A stretch of 64,000 nucleotides of DNA from Pseudomonas ekonensis (GCF_019145435.1 NZ_JAHSTS010000003.1:372001-436000); one strand, 5' to 3'; counted from the first letter of the stretch, positions 46,125 through 57,891 are shown. The notes: a model not told the origin generated them from the letters alone. Numbers and translations are program-made.

Positions 46125-47501
46125 TTAGACGGTATGCAGGTACCAGTTGTACTCAAGGTCGGAGATGGAGTGCTCGAACTCCTCCAGCTCGCTTTCCTTG
46201 CACGCGACGAAGATGTCGATGTACTTCGGATCGATGTACTTGGCCATCACTTCGCTGTCGTCCAGTTCGCGCAACGCGTCGCGCAGGTTGTTCGGCAGGC
46301 TCTGTTCGTTCTGCTCGTAGCTGTTGCCTTCGGTCGGGGCCGGCGGCTCGATCTTGTTGGTCAGGCCGTGGTGCACGCCCGCCAGCACCGAAGCCATCAG
46401 CAGGTACGGGTTGGCGTCGGCGCCGGCCACGCGGTGCTCAAGGCGCACCGCATCGGCGGAACCGGTCGGCACGCGCAGGGCCACGGTGCGGTTGTCCAGG
46501 CCCCAGCTCGGCGAGTTCGGCACGTAGAACTGCGCGCCGAAGCGGCGGTACGAGTTGACGTTCGGGCAGAGGAAAGCCATCTGCGCGGGCAGGGTCTCGA
46601 GCACACCGCCGATCGCGTGACGCAGCGCGGCGTTCTGCTCGGGATCCTCGCTGGCAAAAATGTTTTTGCCATCCTTGTCGAGTACCGAAATGTGCACATG
46701 CAGGCCGTTGCCCGCCTGGCCCGGGTACGGCTTGGCCATGAAGGTGGTGTCCATTTCATGGTCGTAGGCGATGTTCTTGATCAGGCGCTTGAGCAGCACC
46801 GCGTAGTCGCATGCCTTGATCGGGTCGGCGACGTGGTGCAGGTTGACCTCGAACTGCGCCGGGGCGCTTTCCTTGACGATGGCGTCGGCCGGGATGCCTT
46901 GCTCCTTCGCGCCTTCGAGGATGTCCTGGAGGCAGTCGACGTATTCGTCGAGGTCGTCGATCAGGTAGACCTGGGTCGAGTGCGGGCGTTTGCCGGAGAT
47001 CGGCGAGCGCGGCGGCTGCGGACGGCCGTTCACGTTCTCCTGGTCGATCAGGTAGAACTCAAGCTCAAACGCGGCGCAGATGGTCAGGCCCAGTTCGTCA
47101 AACTTTGCGACAACTTGACGGAGCACTTCGCGCGGGTCGGCGAAGAACGGGTCGCCTTCGAGTTCGTGCATGGTCATCAGCAACTGCGCGGTCGGGCGCT
47201 TCTGCCAGGGCTCGTTGCACAGGGTATCGGGGATCGGATAGCAGATGCGGTCGGCATCGCCGATGTCCAGGCCCAGGCCGGTGCTTTCCACCGTCGAGCC
47301 GTTGATGTCCAGGGCAAACAGGGAGGCCGGCAGGTTGATGCCTTTCTCGTAAACCTTGTGGAGGCTGGTGCGTTCGATGCGCTTGCCGCGCACCACACCA
47401 TTCATATCCGCAATCAGAAGGTCGACGTACAGAACCTCAGGATGTTCCTTAAGGAACGCGTTCGCTTCGTTGAGCTGAACGGCACGCGGGGGTACCGACA
47501 T
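46125..47501 (-). CDS. spuI: Gamma-glutamylpolyamine synthetase (glutamine synthetase family) SpuI
   Basis: 458 residues. Glutamine-synthetase fold with FELEFYLIDQENV metal-binding Glu residues, GNGLHVHISVLDKDGKNIF (His block) and NSYRRFGAQFYVPN / NRTVALRVP near the C-terminus. It is shorter at the adenylylation loop than GlnA and matches PauA/SpuI enzymes, which ATP-dependently join glutamate to putrescine or other amines. It is divergent from the spuA remnant and spuB, the P. aeruginosa arrangement. Its leader is long and hairpin-rich. Confidence 0.9.
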   Translation of the reverse strand: MSVPPRAVQLNEANAFLKEHPEVLYVDLLIADMNGVVRGKRIERTSLHKVYEKGINLPASLFALDINGSTVESTGLGLDIGDADRICYPIPDTLCNEPWQKRPTAQLLMTMHELEGDPFFADPREVLRQVVAKFDELGLTICAAFELEFYLIDQENVNGRPQPPRSPISGKRPHSTQVYLIDDLDEYVDCLQDILEGAKEQGIPADAIVKESAPAQFEVNLHHVADPIKACDYAVLLKRLIKNIAYDHEMDTTFMAKPYPGQAGNGLHVHISVLDKDGKNIFASEDPEQNAALRHAIGGVLETLPAQMAFLCPNVNSYRRFGAQFYVPNSPSWGLDNRTVALRVPTGSADAVRLEHRVAGADANPYLLMASVLAGVHHGLTNKIEPPAPTEGNSYEQNEQSLPNNLRDALRELDDSEVMAKYIDPKYIDIFVACKESELEEFEHSISDLEYNWYLHTV

Positions 47502-47527
47502 GATGCAACACCTTTTTTGTTAAAAAT

Positions 47528-47540
47528 ATCAATCATTGAT
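47528..47540 (-). promoter_or_regulatory. Palindrome close to the spuI start
   Basis: ATCAATCATTGAT, a perfect 6+1+6 palindrome in an AT-rich stretch 27 bases before the spuI ATG. Possible operator or translational control site; no regulator assigned. Confidence 0.35.
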
Positions 47541-47543
47541 CTT

Positions 47544-47636
47544 TTCGGGTTTCAGTCAACCCGAACGGCCTGCCGAAGTCAAGCGAGGCCTTTTTTGCCC
47601 TAAAAAAGCGCCACGGGGGCATTTGTGGGGCGCTTT
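47544..47636 (-). promoter_or_regulatory. Structured spuI leader with terminator-like hairpin
   Basis: On the minus strand AAAGCGCC (47629-47636) pairs with GGCGCTTT (47605-47612), followed by a T run: an intrinsic-terminator shape about 105 bases before spuI. A second perfect hairpin TTCGGGTT/AACCCGAA (47544-47565) follows. Together they could form an attenuator. Only structure is seen. Confidence 0.4.
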
Positions 47637-47779
47637 GGGGCGTTTTTTTGTCCGCGGAATTCACGCCACCCGCGGGCTTGAGCAGGCCGTGTTGTATTTT
47701 TTACGGGGGTGTTGTGTAAAAAAATGAACAAGGCTAAGCTCGGGTCAAACCCATAACAGCAATAATACCGGGGTGCTTC

Positions 47780-48136
47780 ATGTCTCGCCTGCCGATCATC
47801 GGCGTCACCGACGGCTTCCAGCAGTCTGGCCTGCATGCTCATCACATCAGTGGCGACACGTCCGCGCGCAGCGCGGCCGGCAAGGCCCGCAGCCTGTGGA
47901 AGGGACTCCTGTCCCCGGCGGAAAAAGCTCCGGCGTCCGGTATTCAGGACGCACGCGACGGCATCCCCTTTAGCGGTTCTCCTTTCAATATAGATCGCTT
48001 TCATTCCTCCGGCCTGTGCGGCGTCCGGCGCGGTGCACACGATTCTGCACACCCCAGGTCCGCACAGGAAATGCAACGCCAGCGTAAAGGGCAGGTAAGC
48101 TCCTCCTTCATTGTCGATGCGCGGTGCCCGGCGTAA
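47780..48136 (+). pseudogene. spuA: Decayed spuA (gamma-glutamyl-GABA hydrolase), truncated
   Basis: A frame of 118 codons starting MSRLPIIGVTDGFQQSGLHA, very like the N-terminus of SpuA/PuuD class I glutamine amidotransferases (about 250 residues). Collinear similarity continues through SGDTSAR and DGIPFSGSPFNIDRFHSSG, matching the family's DGxLFTGSPSN motif, up to about residue 85. Beyond that the expected nucleophile region GICRGFQEMN and the whole C-terminal half are missing; only 94 bases remain before spuB. Many changes also hit the N-terminal part. I read it as a relic, non-functional as a hydrolase. Comparison is from memory of family sequences. Confidence 0.72.
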
Positions 48137-48193
48137 GCCGGCACTGCGCGCACGCAAGCCCCCTTTAACGCGACGCCCCGTGCGTCAAACATG

Positions 48194-48211
48194 GCCTGAC
48201 ACGCGTCAGGC
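48194..48211 (+). promoter_or_regulatory. Inverted repeat before spuB
   Basis: GCCTGAC/GTCAGGC around ACGC, ending 19 bases before the spuB ATG and just before its GAGG ribosome site. Could be an operator or a hairpin that affects translation. Confidence 0.4.
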
Positions 48212-48229
48212 GACAGCCCAGAGGCACTT

Positions 48230-49588
48230 ATGAGCACCAACCTCGACCAGCTCACCGATTGGTTGAAAGACCACAAGATCACAGAAGTCGAATGCATGAT
48301 CAGCGACCTGACCGGCATCACCCGGGGCAAGATCTCGCCGACCAACAAATTCATCGCCGAAAAGGGCATGCGCCTGCCGGAGAGCGTGCTGCTGCAGACC
48401 GTGACCGGCGACTACGTCGAAGACGACATCTATTACGAACTGCTCGACCCGGCGGACATCGACATGGTCTGCCGTCCCGACCAGAGCGCGGTGTACCTGG
48501 TGCCGTGGGCCATCGAGCCGACCGCCCAGGTGATCCACGACACCTACGACAAACAGGGCAACCCCATCGAGCTGTCGCCGCGCAACGTCCTCAAGAAGGT
48601 CCTGAAGCTCTACGCCGACAAGGGCTGGCAGCCGATCGTGGCGCCGGAGATGGAGTTCTACCTGACCAAGCGCAGCGACGACCCCGACTACCCGCTGCAG
48701 CCGCCGGTCGGCCGTTCCGGGCGCCCTGAGATCGGCCGCCAGTCGTTCTCCATCGAGGCGGCGAACGAATTCGATCCGTTGTTCGAAGACGTCTACGACT
48801 GGTGCGAACTGCAGGAACTGGACCTGGACACGCTGATCCACGAGGACGGCACCGCGCAGATGGAAATCAACTTCCGTCACGGCGACGCGCTGTCCCTGGC
48901 CGACCAGATCCTGGTGTTCAAGCGCACCATGCGCGAAGCCGCGCTCAAGCACGACGTGGCCGCCACCTTCATGGCCAAGCCGATGACCGGCGAGCCCGGC
49001 AGCGCGATGCACCTGCACCAGAGCATCATCGACATCGAGACCGGCAAGAACATCTTCTCCAACGACGACGGCACCATGAGCCAGCTGTTCCTGCACCACA
49101 TCGGCGGCCTGCAGAAGCTGATCCCCGAGCTGTTGCCGCTGTTCGCGCCGAACGTCAACTCGTTCCGCCGCTTCCTGCCGGACACCTCGGCGCCGGTGAA
49201 CGTGGAATGGGGCGAAGAGAACCGCACCGTGGGCCTGCGCGTGCCGGACGCCGGCCCGCAGAACCGCCGTGTCGAGAACCGCCTGCCGGGCGCCGACGCC
49301 AACCCGTACCTGGCCATCGCCGCGAGCCTGTTGTGCGGCTACATCGGCATGGTCGAGGGCCTCAACCCGAGCGCGCCGGTGGTGGGCCGCGGCTACGAGC
49401 GCCGCAACCTGCGCCTGCCGCTGACCATCGAGGACGCCCTGGAGCGCATGGAGAAGAGCGCCACCATCGAGAAATACCTGGGCAAGAACTTCATCACCGG
49501 CTACGTCGCGGTCAAGCGGGCCGAGCATGAAAACTTCAAGCGCGTGATCAGTTCGTGGGAGCGCGAATACCTGCTGTTCGCCGTCTGA
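48230..49588 (+). CDS. spuB: Gamma-glutamylpolyamine synthetase (glutamine synthetase family) SpuB
   Basis: 452 residues, paralogue of SpuI. PEMEFYLTKRSDDPDYPLQP, NEFDPLFEDVYDWCELQELD, SAMHLHQSIIDIETGKNIFS, NSFRRFLPDTSAPVNVEWGE and the RxxENR block are the active-site segments. It glutamylates polyamines as the first step of the gamma-glutamyl catabolic route. It comes directly after the spuA relic; spuC follows 56 bases later. Confidence 0.92.
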   Translation: MSTNLDQLTDWLKDHKITEVECMISDLTGITRGKISPTNKFIAEKGMRLPESVLLQTVTGDYVEDDIYYELLDPADIDMVCRPDQSAVYLVPWAIEPTAQVIHDTYDKQGNPIELSPRNVLKKVLKLYADKGWQPIVAPEMEFYLTKRSDDPDYPLQPPVGRSGRPEIGRQSFSIEAANEFDPLFEDVYDWCELQELDLDTLIHEDGTAQMEINFRHGDALSLADQILVFKRTMREAALKHDVAATFMAKPMTGEPGSAMHLHQSIIDIETGKNIFSNDDGTMSQLFLHHIGGLQKLIPELLPLFAPNVNSFRRFLPDTSAPVNVEWGEENRTVGLRVPDAGPQNRRVENRLPGADANPYLAIAASLLCGYIGMVEGLNPSAPVVGRGYERRNLRLPLTIEDALERMEKSATIEKYLGKNFITGYVAVKRAEHENFKRVISSWEREYLLFAV

Positions 49589-49644
49589 CGCGCCCGGCGC
49601 GGCCGTCGCACGCCGCGCCTTCACCGATAACAAGGAGAATTGGC

Positions 49645-51009
49645 ATGACCAGCAACAACCCGCAAACCCGTGAGTGGCAAACCTTGAGCAGCGAGCATCA
49701 CCTGGCTCCGTTCAGCGACTTCAAGCAGCTGAAGGAGAAGGGCCCGCGGATCATCACCAATGCCAAGGGCGTGTACCTGTGGGACAGCGAGGGCAACAAG
49801 ATCCTCGACGGCATGGCCGGCCTGTGGTGCGTGGCCATCGGCTACGGCCGCGACGAGCTGGCCGACGCCGCCGCGAAACAGATGCGCGAGCTGCCGTACT
49901 ACAACCTGTTCTTCCAGACCGCCCACCCGCCGGCGCTGGAACTGGCCAAGGCCATCGCCGACGTGGCGCCCGAGGGCATGAACCACGTGTTCTTCACCGG
50001 CTCCGGCTCCGAAGGCAACGACACCATGCTGCGCATGGTCCGCCACTACTGGGCGATCAAGGGCCAGCCGAACAAGAAAGTCATCATCAGCCGCAAGAAC
50101 GGCTACCACGGCTCCACCGTGGCCGGCGCGAGCCTGGGCGGCATGACCTACATGCACGAGCAGGGCGACCTGCCGATCCCGGGCATCGTCCACATCGCCC
50201 AGCCGTACTGGTTCGCCGAAGGCGGCGACATGACCCCGGAAGAGTTCGGGATCTGGGCGGCCAACCAACTGGAAGAGAAGATCCTCGAAATCGGCGTGGA
50301 CAACGTCGGCGCCTTCATCGCCGAGCCGATCCAGGGCGCGGGCGGCGTGATCATTCCGCCGGACACCTACTGGCCGCGCATCAAGGAAATCCTCGCCAAG
50401 TACGACATCCTGTTCGTGGCGGACGAAGTGATCTGCGGCTTCGGCCGTACCGGCCAATGGTTCGGCAGCGATTTCTACGGCCTCAAGCCGCACATGATGA
50501 CCATCGCCAAAGGCCTGACGTCCGGCTATATCCCGATGGGCGGCCTGATCGTGCGCGACGAAGTGGTGGCGGTGCTCAACGAGGGCGGCGACTTCAACCA
50601 CGGCTTCACCTACTCCGGCCACCCGGTGGCGGCGGCGGTGGGCCTGGAGAACATCCGCATCCTGCGCGAAGAGAAGATCATCGAGCGCGCCCACGAGGAA
50701 ACGGCACCGTATTTGCAGAAGCGTCTGCGCGAACTCAACGATCACCCGCTGGTGGGGGAAGTGCGCGGGGTCGGCCTGCTGGGGGCCATCGAGCTGGTGC
50801 AGGACAAGGCCACCCGCAAGCGCTACGAAGGCAAGGGCGTGGGCATGATCTGCCGCCAGTTCTGCTTCGACAACGGGCTGATCATGCGCGCCGTGGGCGA
50901 CACCATGATCATTGCCCCGCCGCTGGTGATCGGCAAGGCGGAAATCGATGAGCTGGTGACCAAGGCGCGCAAGTGCCTGGACCTGACCCTGAGTGCGTTG
51001 CAAGGCTAA
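49645..51009 (+). CDS. spuC: Polyamine (putrescine):pyruvate aminotransferase SpuC
   Basis: 454 residues from ATG 49645, preceded by AAGGAG. Class III PLP aminotransferase: Lys289 in MMTIAKGLTSGYIPMGG is the Schiff-base residue and FVADEVICGFGRTGQWFG holds the PLP-ring Asp. It moves the amino group of putrescine (or other diamines) to pyruvate, giving the aminoaldehyde. This gives a catabolic route that does not need gamma-glutamylation. The 172 bases to spuD contain a perfect 12-bp hairpin. Confidence 0.95.
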   Translation: MTSNNPQTREWQTLSSEHHLAPFSDFKQLKEKGPRIITNAKGVYLWDSEGNKILDGMAGLWCVAIGYGRDELADAAAKQMRELPYYNLFFQTAHPPALELAKAIADVAPEGMNHVFFTGSGSEGNDTMLRMVRHYWAIKGQPNKKVIISRKNGYHGSTVAGASLGGMTYMHEQGDLPIPGIVHIAQPYWFAEGGDMTPEEFGIWAANQLEEKILEIGVDNVGAFIAEPIQGAGGVIIPPDTYWPRIKEILAKYDILFVADEVICGFGRTGQWFGSDFYGLKPHMMTIAKGLTSGYIPMGGLIVRDEVVAVLNEGGDFNHGFTYSGHPVAAAVGLENIRILREEKIIERAHEETAPYLQKRLRELNDHPLVGEVRGVGLLGAIELVQDKATRKRYEGKGVGMICRQFCFDNGLIMRAVGDTMIIAPPLVIGKAEIDELVTKARKCLDLTLSALQG

Positions 51010-51064
51010 GTGCTAGGCTCTTGGCGTGGGTGCCGCCGGCATGCGCGCACTGAGCTGTCAGAAA

Positions 51065-51091
51065 GGCCGGTCTTTCCTTGAAAGACCGGCC
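51065..51091 (+). other. Perfect 12-bp hairpin between spuC and spuD
   Basis: GGCCGGTCTTTC pairs with GAAAGACCGGCC around CTT. There is no T run, so it is not a standard terminator; it may protect the 3' end of upstream mRNA or separate expression of spuC from the transporter. Confidence 0.6.
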
Positions 51092-51181
51092 CGGATCTTG
51101 CCAGACTAGCCGCGGTTCCGGTTGTCGGGGTTCGGCCGCTGAACAAAGTGGTTCAAAAAAGAAAAATTTGGAGCATGACGC

Positions 51182-52291
51182 ATGAAGGCATTAGGTAAAA
51201 AGCTTGCTGGCAAGACACTGCTCGCCCTGTCCGTGGCGGGCATGATGGCGGGTGCGGTCCACGCGGACGACAAAGTGCTGCACGTCTACAACTGGTCGGA
51301 CTACATCGCGCCGGACACCATCGCCAACTTCGAGAAGGAGTCGGGGATCAAGGTCGTCTACGACGTGTTCGACAGCAACGAGACCCTGGAAGCCAAGCTG
51401 CTGGCGGGCAAGTCGGGCTACGACGTGGTCGTGCCGTCGAACAACTTCCTGGCCAAGCAGATCAAGGCCGGCGTCTACCAGGAGCTGGACACCGCCAAGC
51501 TGCCGAACTGGAAGAACCTGAACCAGGACCTGCTCAAGGCCGTGTCGGTCAGCGACCCGGGCAACAAGCACGCCTTCCCGTACATGTGGGGCTCGATCGG
51601 CATCGGCTACAACCCGGAGAAGGTCAAGGCGGCGCTGGGCACCGACAAGATCGATTCCTGGGACGTGCTGCTCAAGCCTGAGAACATCGCCAAGCTCAAG
51701 GGCTGCGGCGTGAGCTTCCTCGATTCGCCGACCGAAATGATCCCGGTCGCGCTGCACTACCTGGGCCTGCCGACCGACAGCCAGAAGAAAGACGACATCA
51801 AGAAGGCCGAGGAGCTGTTCCTCAAGATCCGTCCTTCGATCACCTACTTCCACTCCTCCAAGTACATCTCGGACCTGGCCAACGGCAACATCTGCGTAGC
51901 CGTCGGCTACTCGGGCGACGTGCAGCAGGCCAAGTCCCGCGCCGCCGAAGCCGGCGACAAGGTGAAAGTCAGCTACGCCATTCCGAAGGAAGGCGCAGGC
52001 AGCTTCTTCGACATGGTCGCCATTCCGAAGGATGCCGAGAACGTCGAAGGCGCCTACAAGTTCATGACTTTCCTGCAGAAGCCTGAAGTCATGGCCGGCA
52101 TCACCAACGCCGTGCGCTTCCCGAACGGCAACGCCGCCGCCACGCCGCTGGTGGAGAAGGACATCACCAGCGATCCGGGCATCTACCCGCCGGCGGACGT
52201 GCAGGCCAAGCTGTATGCGATCGCCGACCTGCCGGCCGCGACCCAGCGTGAGCTGACCCGCAGCTGGACCAAGATCAAGTCCGGCAAATAA
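51182..52291 (+). CDS. spuD: Polyamine (putrescine) binding protein SpuD
   Basis: 369 residues. Signal peptide with core [16 protein letters not shown], then [20 protein letters not shown], the PotF-type start. [20 protein letters not shown] and [16 protein letters not shown] are ligand-pocket segments. SpuD prefers putrescine in P. aeruginosa and here is distinguished from SpuE by order only. GGAG lies 8 bases before the ATG. Confidence 0.92.
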   Translation: MKALGKKLAGKTLLALSVAGMMAGAVHADDKVLHVYNWSDYIAPDTIANFEKESGIKVVYDVFDSNETLEAKLLAGKSGYDVVVPSNNFLAKQIKAGVYQELDTAKLPNWKNLNQDLLKAVSVSDPGNKHAFPYMWGSIGIGYNPEKVKAALGTDKIDSWDVLLKPENIAKLKGCGVSFLDSPTEMIPVALHYLGLPTDSQKKDDIKKAEELFLKIRPSITYFHSSKYISDLANGNICVAVGYSGDVQQAKSRAAEAGDKVKVSYAIPKEGAGSFFDMVAIPKDAENVEGAYKFMTFLQKPEVMAGITNAVRFPNGNAAATPLVEKDITSDPGIYPPADVQAKLYAIADLPAATQRELTRSWTKIKSGK

Positions 52292-52309
52292 GCCGGTTTG
52301 AGGCAGCGA

Positions 52310-52344
52310 CCGCTGGCCGTCGTCCCCGCGAGGGCGGCCAGCGG
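52310..52344 (+). other. Hairpin between spuD and spuE
   Basis: CCGCTGGCCG/CGGCCAGCGG, a perfect 10-base stem with a 15-base loop, 19 bases after the spuD stop, without a T run. Likely a transcript-stabilising or processing structure that sets the ratio of binding protein to downstream genes. Confidence 0.5.
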
Positions 52345-52392
52345 CGCAATTAAATGACTGAAAGTTTTGCTTGAACGGTTTTTCGAGGGTAA

Positions 52393-53577
<1,185 letters not shown>

Positions 53578-53647
53578 CTTTAAGGATCAAACTATCCAGC
53601 GTTCGTCTTGCGTGGGCGAACTGCACATTCTGTTGGGAGTTTCGTAA

Positions 53648-54790
53648 ATGGCAGTTGCCTCCGGCGCCTACAAGAAAGCCCTCGAGGGCGACCAGACACC
53701 GAAACAGGTGCTGGTCAAAATCGACCGGGTCACGAAAAAGTTCGACGAGACGGTTGCCGTGGACGACGTGTCCCTGGAAATCAAGAAGGGCGAGATCTTC
53801 GCCCTGCTCGGCGGCTCGGGATCGGGCAAGTCCACCCTGCTGCGGATGCTGGCAGGCTTCGAACGGCCCACGGAGGGGCGCATTTTCCTCGACGGCGTCG
53901 ACATCACCGACATGCCGCCGTACGAGCGTCCGATCAACATGATGTTCCAGTCCTACGCCCTGTTCCCGCACATGACCGTGGCGCAGAACATCGCCTTCGG
54001 CCTCAAGCAGGACAAGATCCCGTCCGCCGAGATCGACGCCCGCGTGGCCGAGATGCTCAAGCTGGTGCAGATGAGCCAGTACGCCAAGCGCAAGCCGCAT
54101 CAGCTCTCCGGCGGCCAGCGCCAGCGCGTGGCCCTGGCCCGTTCGCTGGCCAAGCGGCCCAAGCTGCTGCTGCTCGACGAACCGATGGGCGCGCTGGACA
54201 AGAAACTGCGTTCGCAGATGCAGCTGGAACTGGTGGAGATCATCGAGCGCGTGGGCGTGACCTGCGTGATGGTGACCCACGACCAGGAAGAGGCCATGAC
54301 CATGGCCGAGCGCATCGCGATCATGCACCTGGGCTGGATCGCCCAGATCGGCAGCCCGATCGACATCTACGAAACCCCGACCAGCCGCCTGGTCTGCGAA
54401 TTCATCGGCAACGTGAACATCTTCGAAGGTGAAGTGATCGACGACGCCGAAGGCCACGCGACCATCACCTGCAAGGACCTGGACCGGCAGATCTACGTCG
54501 GCCACGGCATCAGCACCTCGGTGCAGGACAAGTCGGTGACCTACGCGATCCGTCCTGAGAAGCTGCTGGTTACCGCCGACATGCCGACCTGCGAGTACAA
54601 CTGGTCCAGCGGCAAGGTGCACGACATCGCCTACCTGGGCGGCCACTCGGTGTTCTACGTCGAGCTGCCGAGCGGCAAGCTGGTGCAGTCCTTCGTCGCC
54701 AACGCCGAGCGCCGCGGCCAGCGTCCGACCTGGGGCGACCAGGTCTACGTGTGGTGGGAAGACGACAGCGGCGTGGTGCTGCGCTCATGA
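53648..54790 (+). CDS. spuF: Polyamine ABC transporter ATPase SpuF
   Basis: 380 residues. Walker A GGSGSGKST, Q-loop MMFQSYALFPHMTVAQN, signature LSGGQRQRVALARSLA, Walker B LLLLDEPMGALD and a C-terminal TOBE region (residues about 260-375). PotG/PotA type. Overlaps spuG by 4 bases. Confidence 0.95.
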   Translation: MAVASGAYKKALEGDQTPKQVLVKIDRVTKKFDETVAVDDVSLEIKKGEIFALLGGSGSGKSTLLRMLAGFERPTEGRIFLDGVDITDMPPYERPINMMFQSYALFPHMTVAQNIAFGLKQDKIPSAEIDARVAEMLKLVQMSQYAKRKPHQLSGGQRQRVALARSLAKRPKLLLLDEPMGALDKKLRSQMQLELVEIIERVGVTCVMVTHDQEEAMTMAERIAIMHLGWIAQIGSPIDIYETPTSRLVCEFIGNVNIFEGEVIDDAEGHATITCKDLDRQIYVGHGISTSVQDKSVTYAIRPEKLLVTADMPTCEYNWSSGKVHDIAYLGGHSVFYVELPSGKLVQSFVANAERRGQRPTWGDQVYVWWEDDSGVVLRS

Positions 54791-55707
54791 ACATGCGCAA
54801 ACTCAAGCGTCGCCTCAACCGGATCGTGCCCGGCGGCCGCCAGCTGGTGATCGGGGTTCCGTTCATCTGGCTGTTCCTGTTCTTCATGCTGCCGTTCTTC
54901 ATCGTCTTGAAGATCAGCTTCGCCGAAGCCGACGTGGCCATCCCGCCGTACACCGAAATCTACAGCTACGCCGAGCAGAAGCTGCAACTGCTGCTGAACC
55001 TGGGCAACTACGCGATGCTGGGCGACGACGAGCTGTACCTGTCGGCCTACCTCGGCTCGCTGAAGATGGCGTTCTTCAGCACGCTGCTGTGCCTGCTGAT
55101 CGGCTACCCGATGGCCTACGGCATCGCCACCGCGCGCAAGGAAACCCAGACCGTGCTGGTGCTGCTGATCATGATGCCGACCTGGACGGCGATCCTGATC
55201 CGCGTCTATGCGTGGATGGGCATCCTCAGCAACAACGGCCTGCTCAACGGTTTCCTGATGGGCATGGGCTGGATCGACGAGCCGCTGCAGATCCTCAACA
55301 CCAACCTTGCGGTGTACATCGGCGTGGTCTATTCGTACCTGCCGTTCATGATCCTGCCGCTCTACGCCAACCTCGTGAAGCATGACCCGAGCCTGCTGGA
55401 GGCCGCGTCCGACCTGGGCTCGAGCACCTTCAACAGCTTCTGGAAGATCACCGTGCCGCTGTCCAAGAACGGCATCATCGCCGGCTGCATGCTGGTGTTC
55501 ATCCCGGTGGTGGGCGAGTTCGTGATCCCTGAGCTGCTCGGCGGCCCCGAGACGCTCATGATCGGCAAGGTGCTGTGGCAAGAGTTCTTCAACAACCGCG
55601 ACTGGCCGGTGGCCTCCGCCCTGGCGGTGGTGATGCTGGCGATCCTGATCGTGCCGATCATCCTGTTCAACCGCAGCCAGGCCAAGGAAATGGAGGGTAA
55701 AGAATGA
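54787..55707 (+). CDS. spuG: Polyamine ABC permease SpuG
   Basis: 306 residues from ATG 54787. Six predicted spans and the EAA loop EAASDLGSSTFNSFWKITVP. PotH-like partner of SpuH. Overlaps spuF and spuH by 4 bases each, a tight translationally coupled run. Confidence 0.94.
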   Translation: MNMRKLKRRLNRIVPGGRQLVIGVPFIWLFLFFMLPFFIVLKISFAEADVAIPPYTEIYSYAEQKLQLLLNLGNYAMLGDDELYLSAYLGSLKMAFFSTLLCLLIGYPMAYGIATARKETQTVLVLLIMMPTWTAILIRVYAWMGILSNNGLLNGFLMGMGWIDEPLQILNTNLAVYIGVVYSYLPFMILPLYANLVKHDPSLLEAASDLGSSTFNSFWKITVPLSKNGIIAGCMLVFIPVVGEFVIPELLGGPETLMIGKVLWQEFFNNRDWPVASALAVVMLAILIVPIILFNRSQAKEMEGKE

Positions 55708-56594
55708 AACGCTTCCGTTTCTCCAGCCTGATGCTGGTGCTGGGCCTGCTGTTCATCTACCTGCCGATGCTGATCCTGGTGATCTACTCGTTCAACGCCT
55801 CGAAGCTGGTGACGGTGTGGGGCGGCTGGTCGGTGAAGTGGTACGTCGGCCTGCTCGACAACACCCAACTGATGGGCTCGGTGGTGCGCTCGCTGGAGAT
55901 CGCCTGCTACACCGCGATCGCCGCCGTGGCGCTCGGTACGCTGGCCGCGTTCGTGCTGACCCGCATCACCCGCTTCAAGGGCCGCACGCTGTTCGGCGGC
56001 CTGGTCACCGCGCCGTTGGTGATGCCTGAGGTGATCACCGGCCTGTCGCTGTTGCTGCTGTTCGTGGCCATGGCGCAGATGATCGGCTGGCCCCAGGAGC
56101 GCGGCATCGTCACCATCTGGATCGCCCACACCACGTTCTGCGCGGCGTATGTGGCGGTGGTGGTGTCGGCCCGCTTGCGCGAGCTGGACCTGTCGATCGA
56201 AGAGGCGGCGATGGATCTCGGTGCGCGGCCGTGGAAGGTGTTCATCCTGATCACCATCCCGATGATCGCACCGTCGCTGGCGGCGGGCGGCATGATGTCG
56301 TTCGCCCTGTCGCTGGACGACCTGGTGCTGGCCAGCTTCGTGTCCGGCCCCGGCTCGACCACGCTGCCGATGGAAGTGTTCTCGGCGGTGCGCCTGGGCG
56401 TGAAGCCTGAGATCAACGCTGTGGCCAGCCTGATCCTGCTGGCGGTGTCGCTGGTGACCTTCCTGGTCTGGTTCTTCAGCCGCCGTGCCGAAGAAGCGCG
56501 CCGCAAGGCGATCCAGCAGGCCATCGAGGAAAGCGCGGCGGACGGCTGGAAACAGCCGGAAGTGCGCCGCTCGGCCACCCCGGAAGTGGCTTGA
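55704..56594 (+). CDS. spuH: Polyamine ABC permease SpuH
   Basis: 296 residues, PotI-like. EAA loop EAAMDLGARPWKVFILITIP; about six spans. The last gene of the spu operon; an acidic, Arg-rich cytoplasmic tail follows the last span. No terminator is visible because a REPIN with an IS3 insertion begins about 40 bases after the stop. Confidence 0.94.
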   Translation: MKRFRFSSLMLVLGLLFIYLPMLILVIYSFNASKLVTVWGGWSVKWYVGLLDNTQLMGSVVRSLEIACYTAIAAVALGTLAAFVLTRITRFKGRTLFGGLVTAPLVMPEVITGLSLLLLFVAMAQMIGWPQERGIVTIWIAHTTFCAAYVAVVVSARLRELDLSIEEAAMDLGARPWKVFILITIPMIAPSLAAGGMMSFALSLDDLVLASFVSGPGSTTLPMEVFSAVRLGVKPEINAVASLILLAVSLVTFLVWFFSRRAEEARRKAIQQAIEESAADGWKQPEVRRSATPEVA

Positions 56595-56633
56595 ATCCGG
56601 GGGAGATCACAGTTCTGTGGTTGTCCCCAATCC

Positions 56634-56648
56634 CTGTGGGAGCGGGCT
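56634..56648. repeat. Left fragment of a REP split by an IS element
   Basis: CTGTGGGAGCGGGCT is the first part of a REP sequence; it continues at 57892 after the IS. The last three bases GCT are repeated on the other side as the target duplication. Confidence 0.88.
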
Positions 56649-56684
56649 TGAACTGGTCAAGTAATCCTGGACACCGATTACGGT

Positions 56685-57826
<1,142 letters not shown>

Positions 57827-57891
57827 ACACCTCAGATTTGGGCGCCATCATAGCGCCCGATTGAGGTGTCCAGAATTATTAGGCCAGTTCA

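Noticed and set aside
47780..48136. New small standalone protein rather than a relic
   Set aside because: Position, start sequence and the GSPFNI block all match SpuA, so decay is the simpler reading; conservation as a short protein remains the test.
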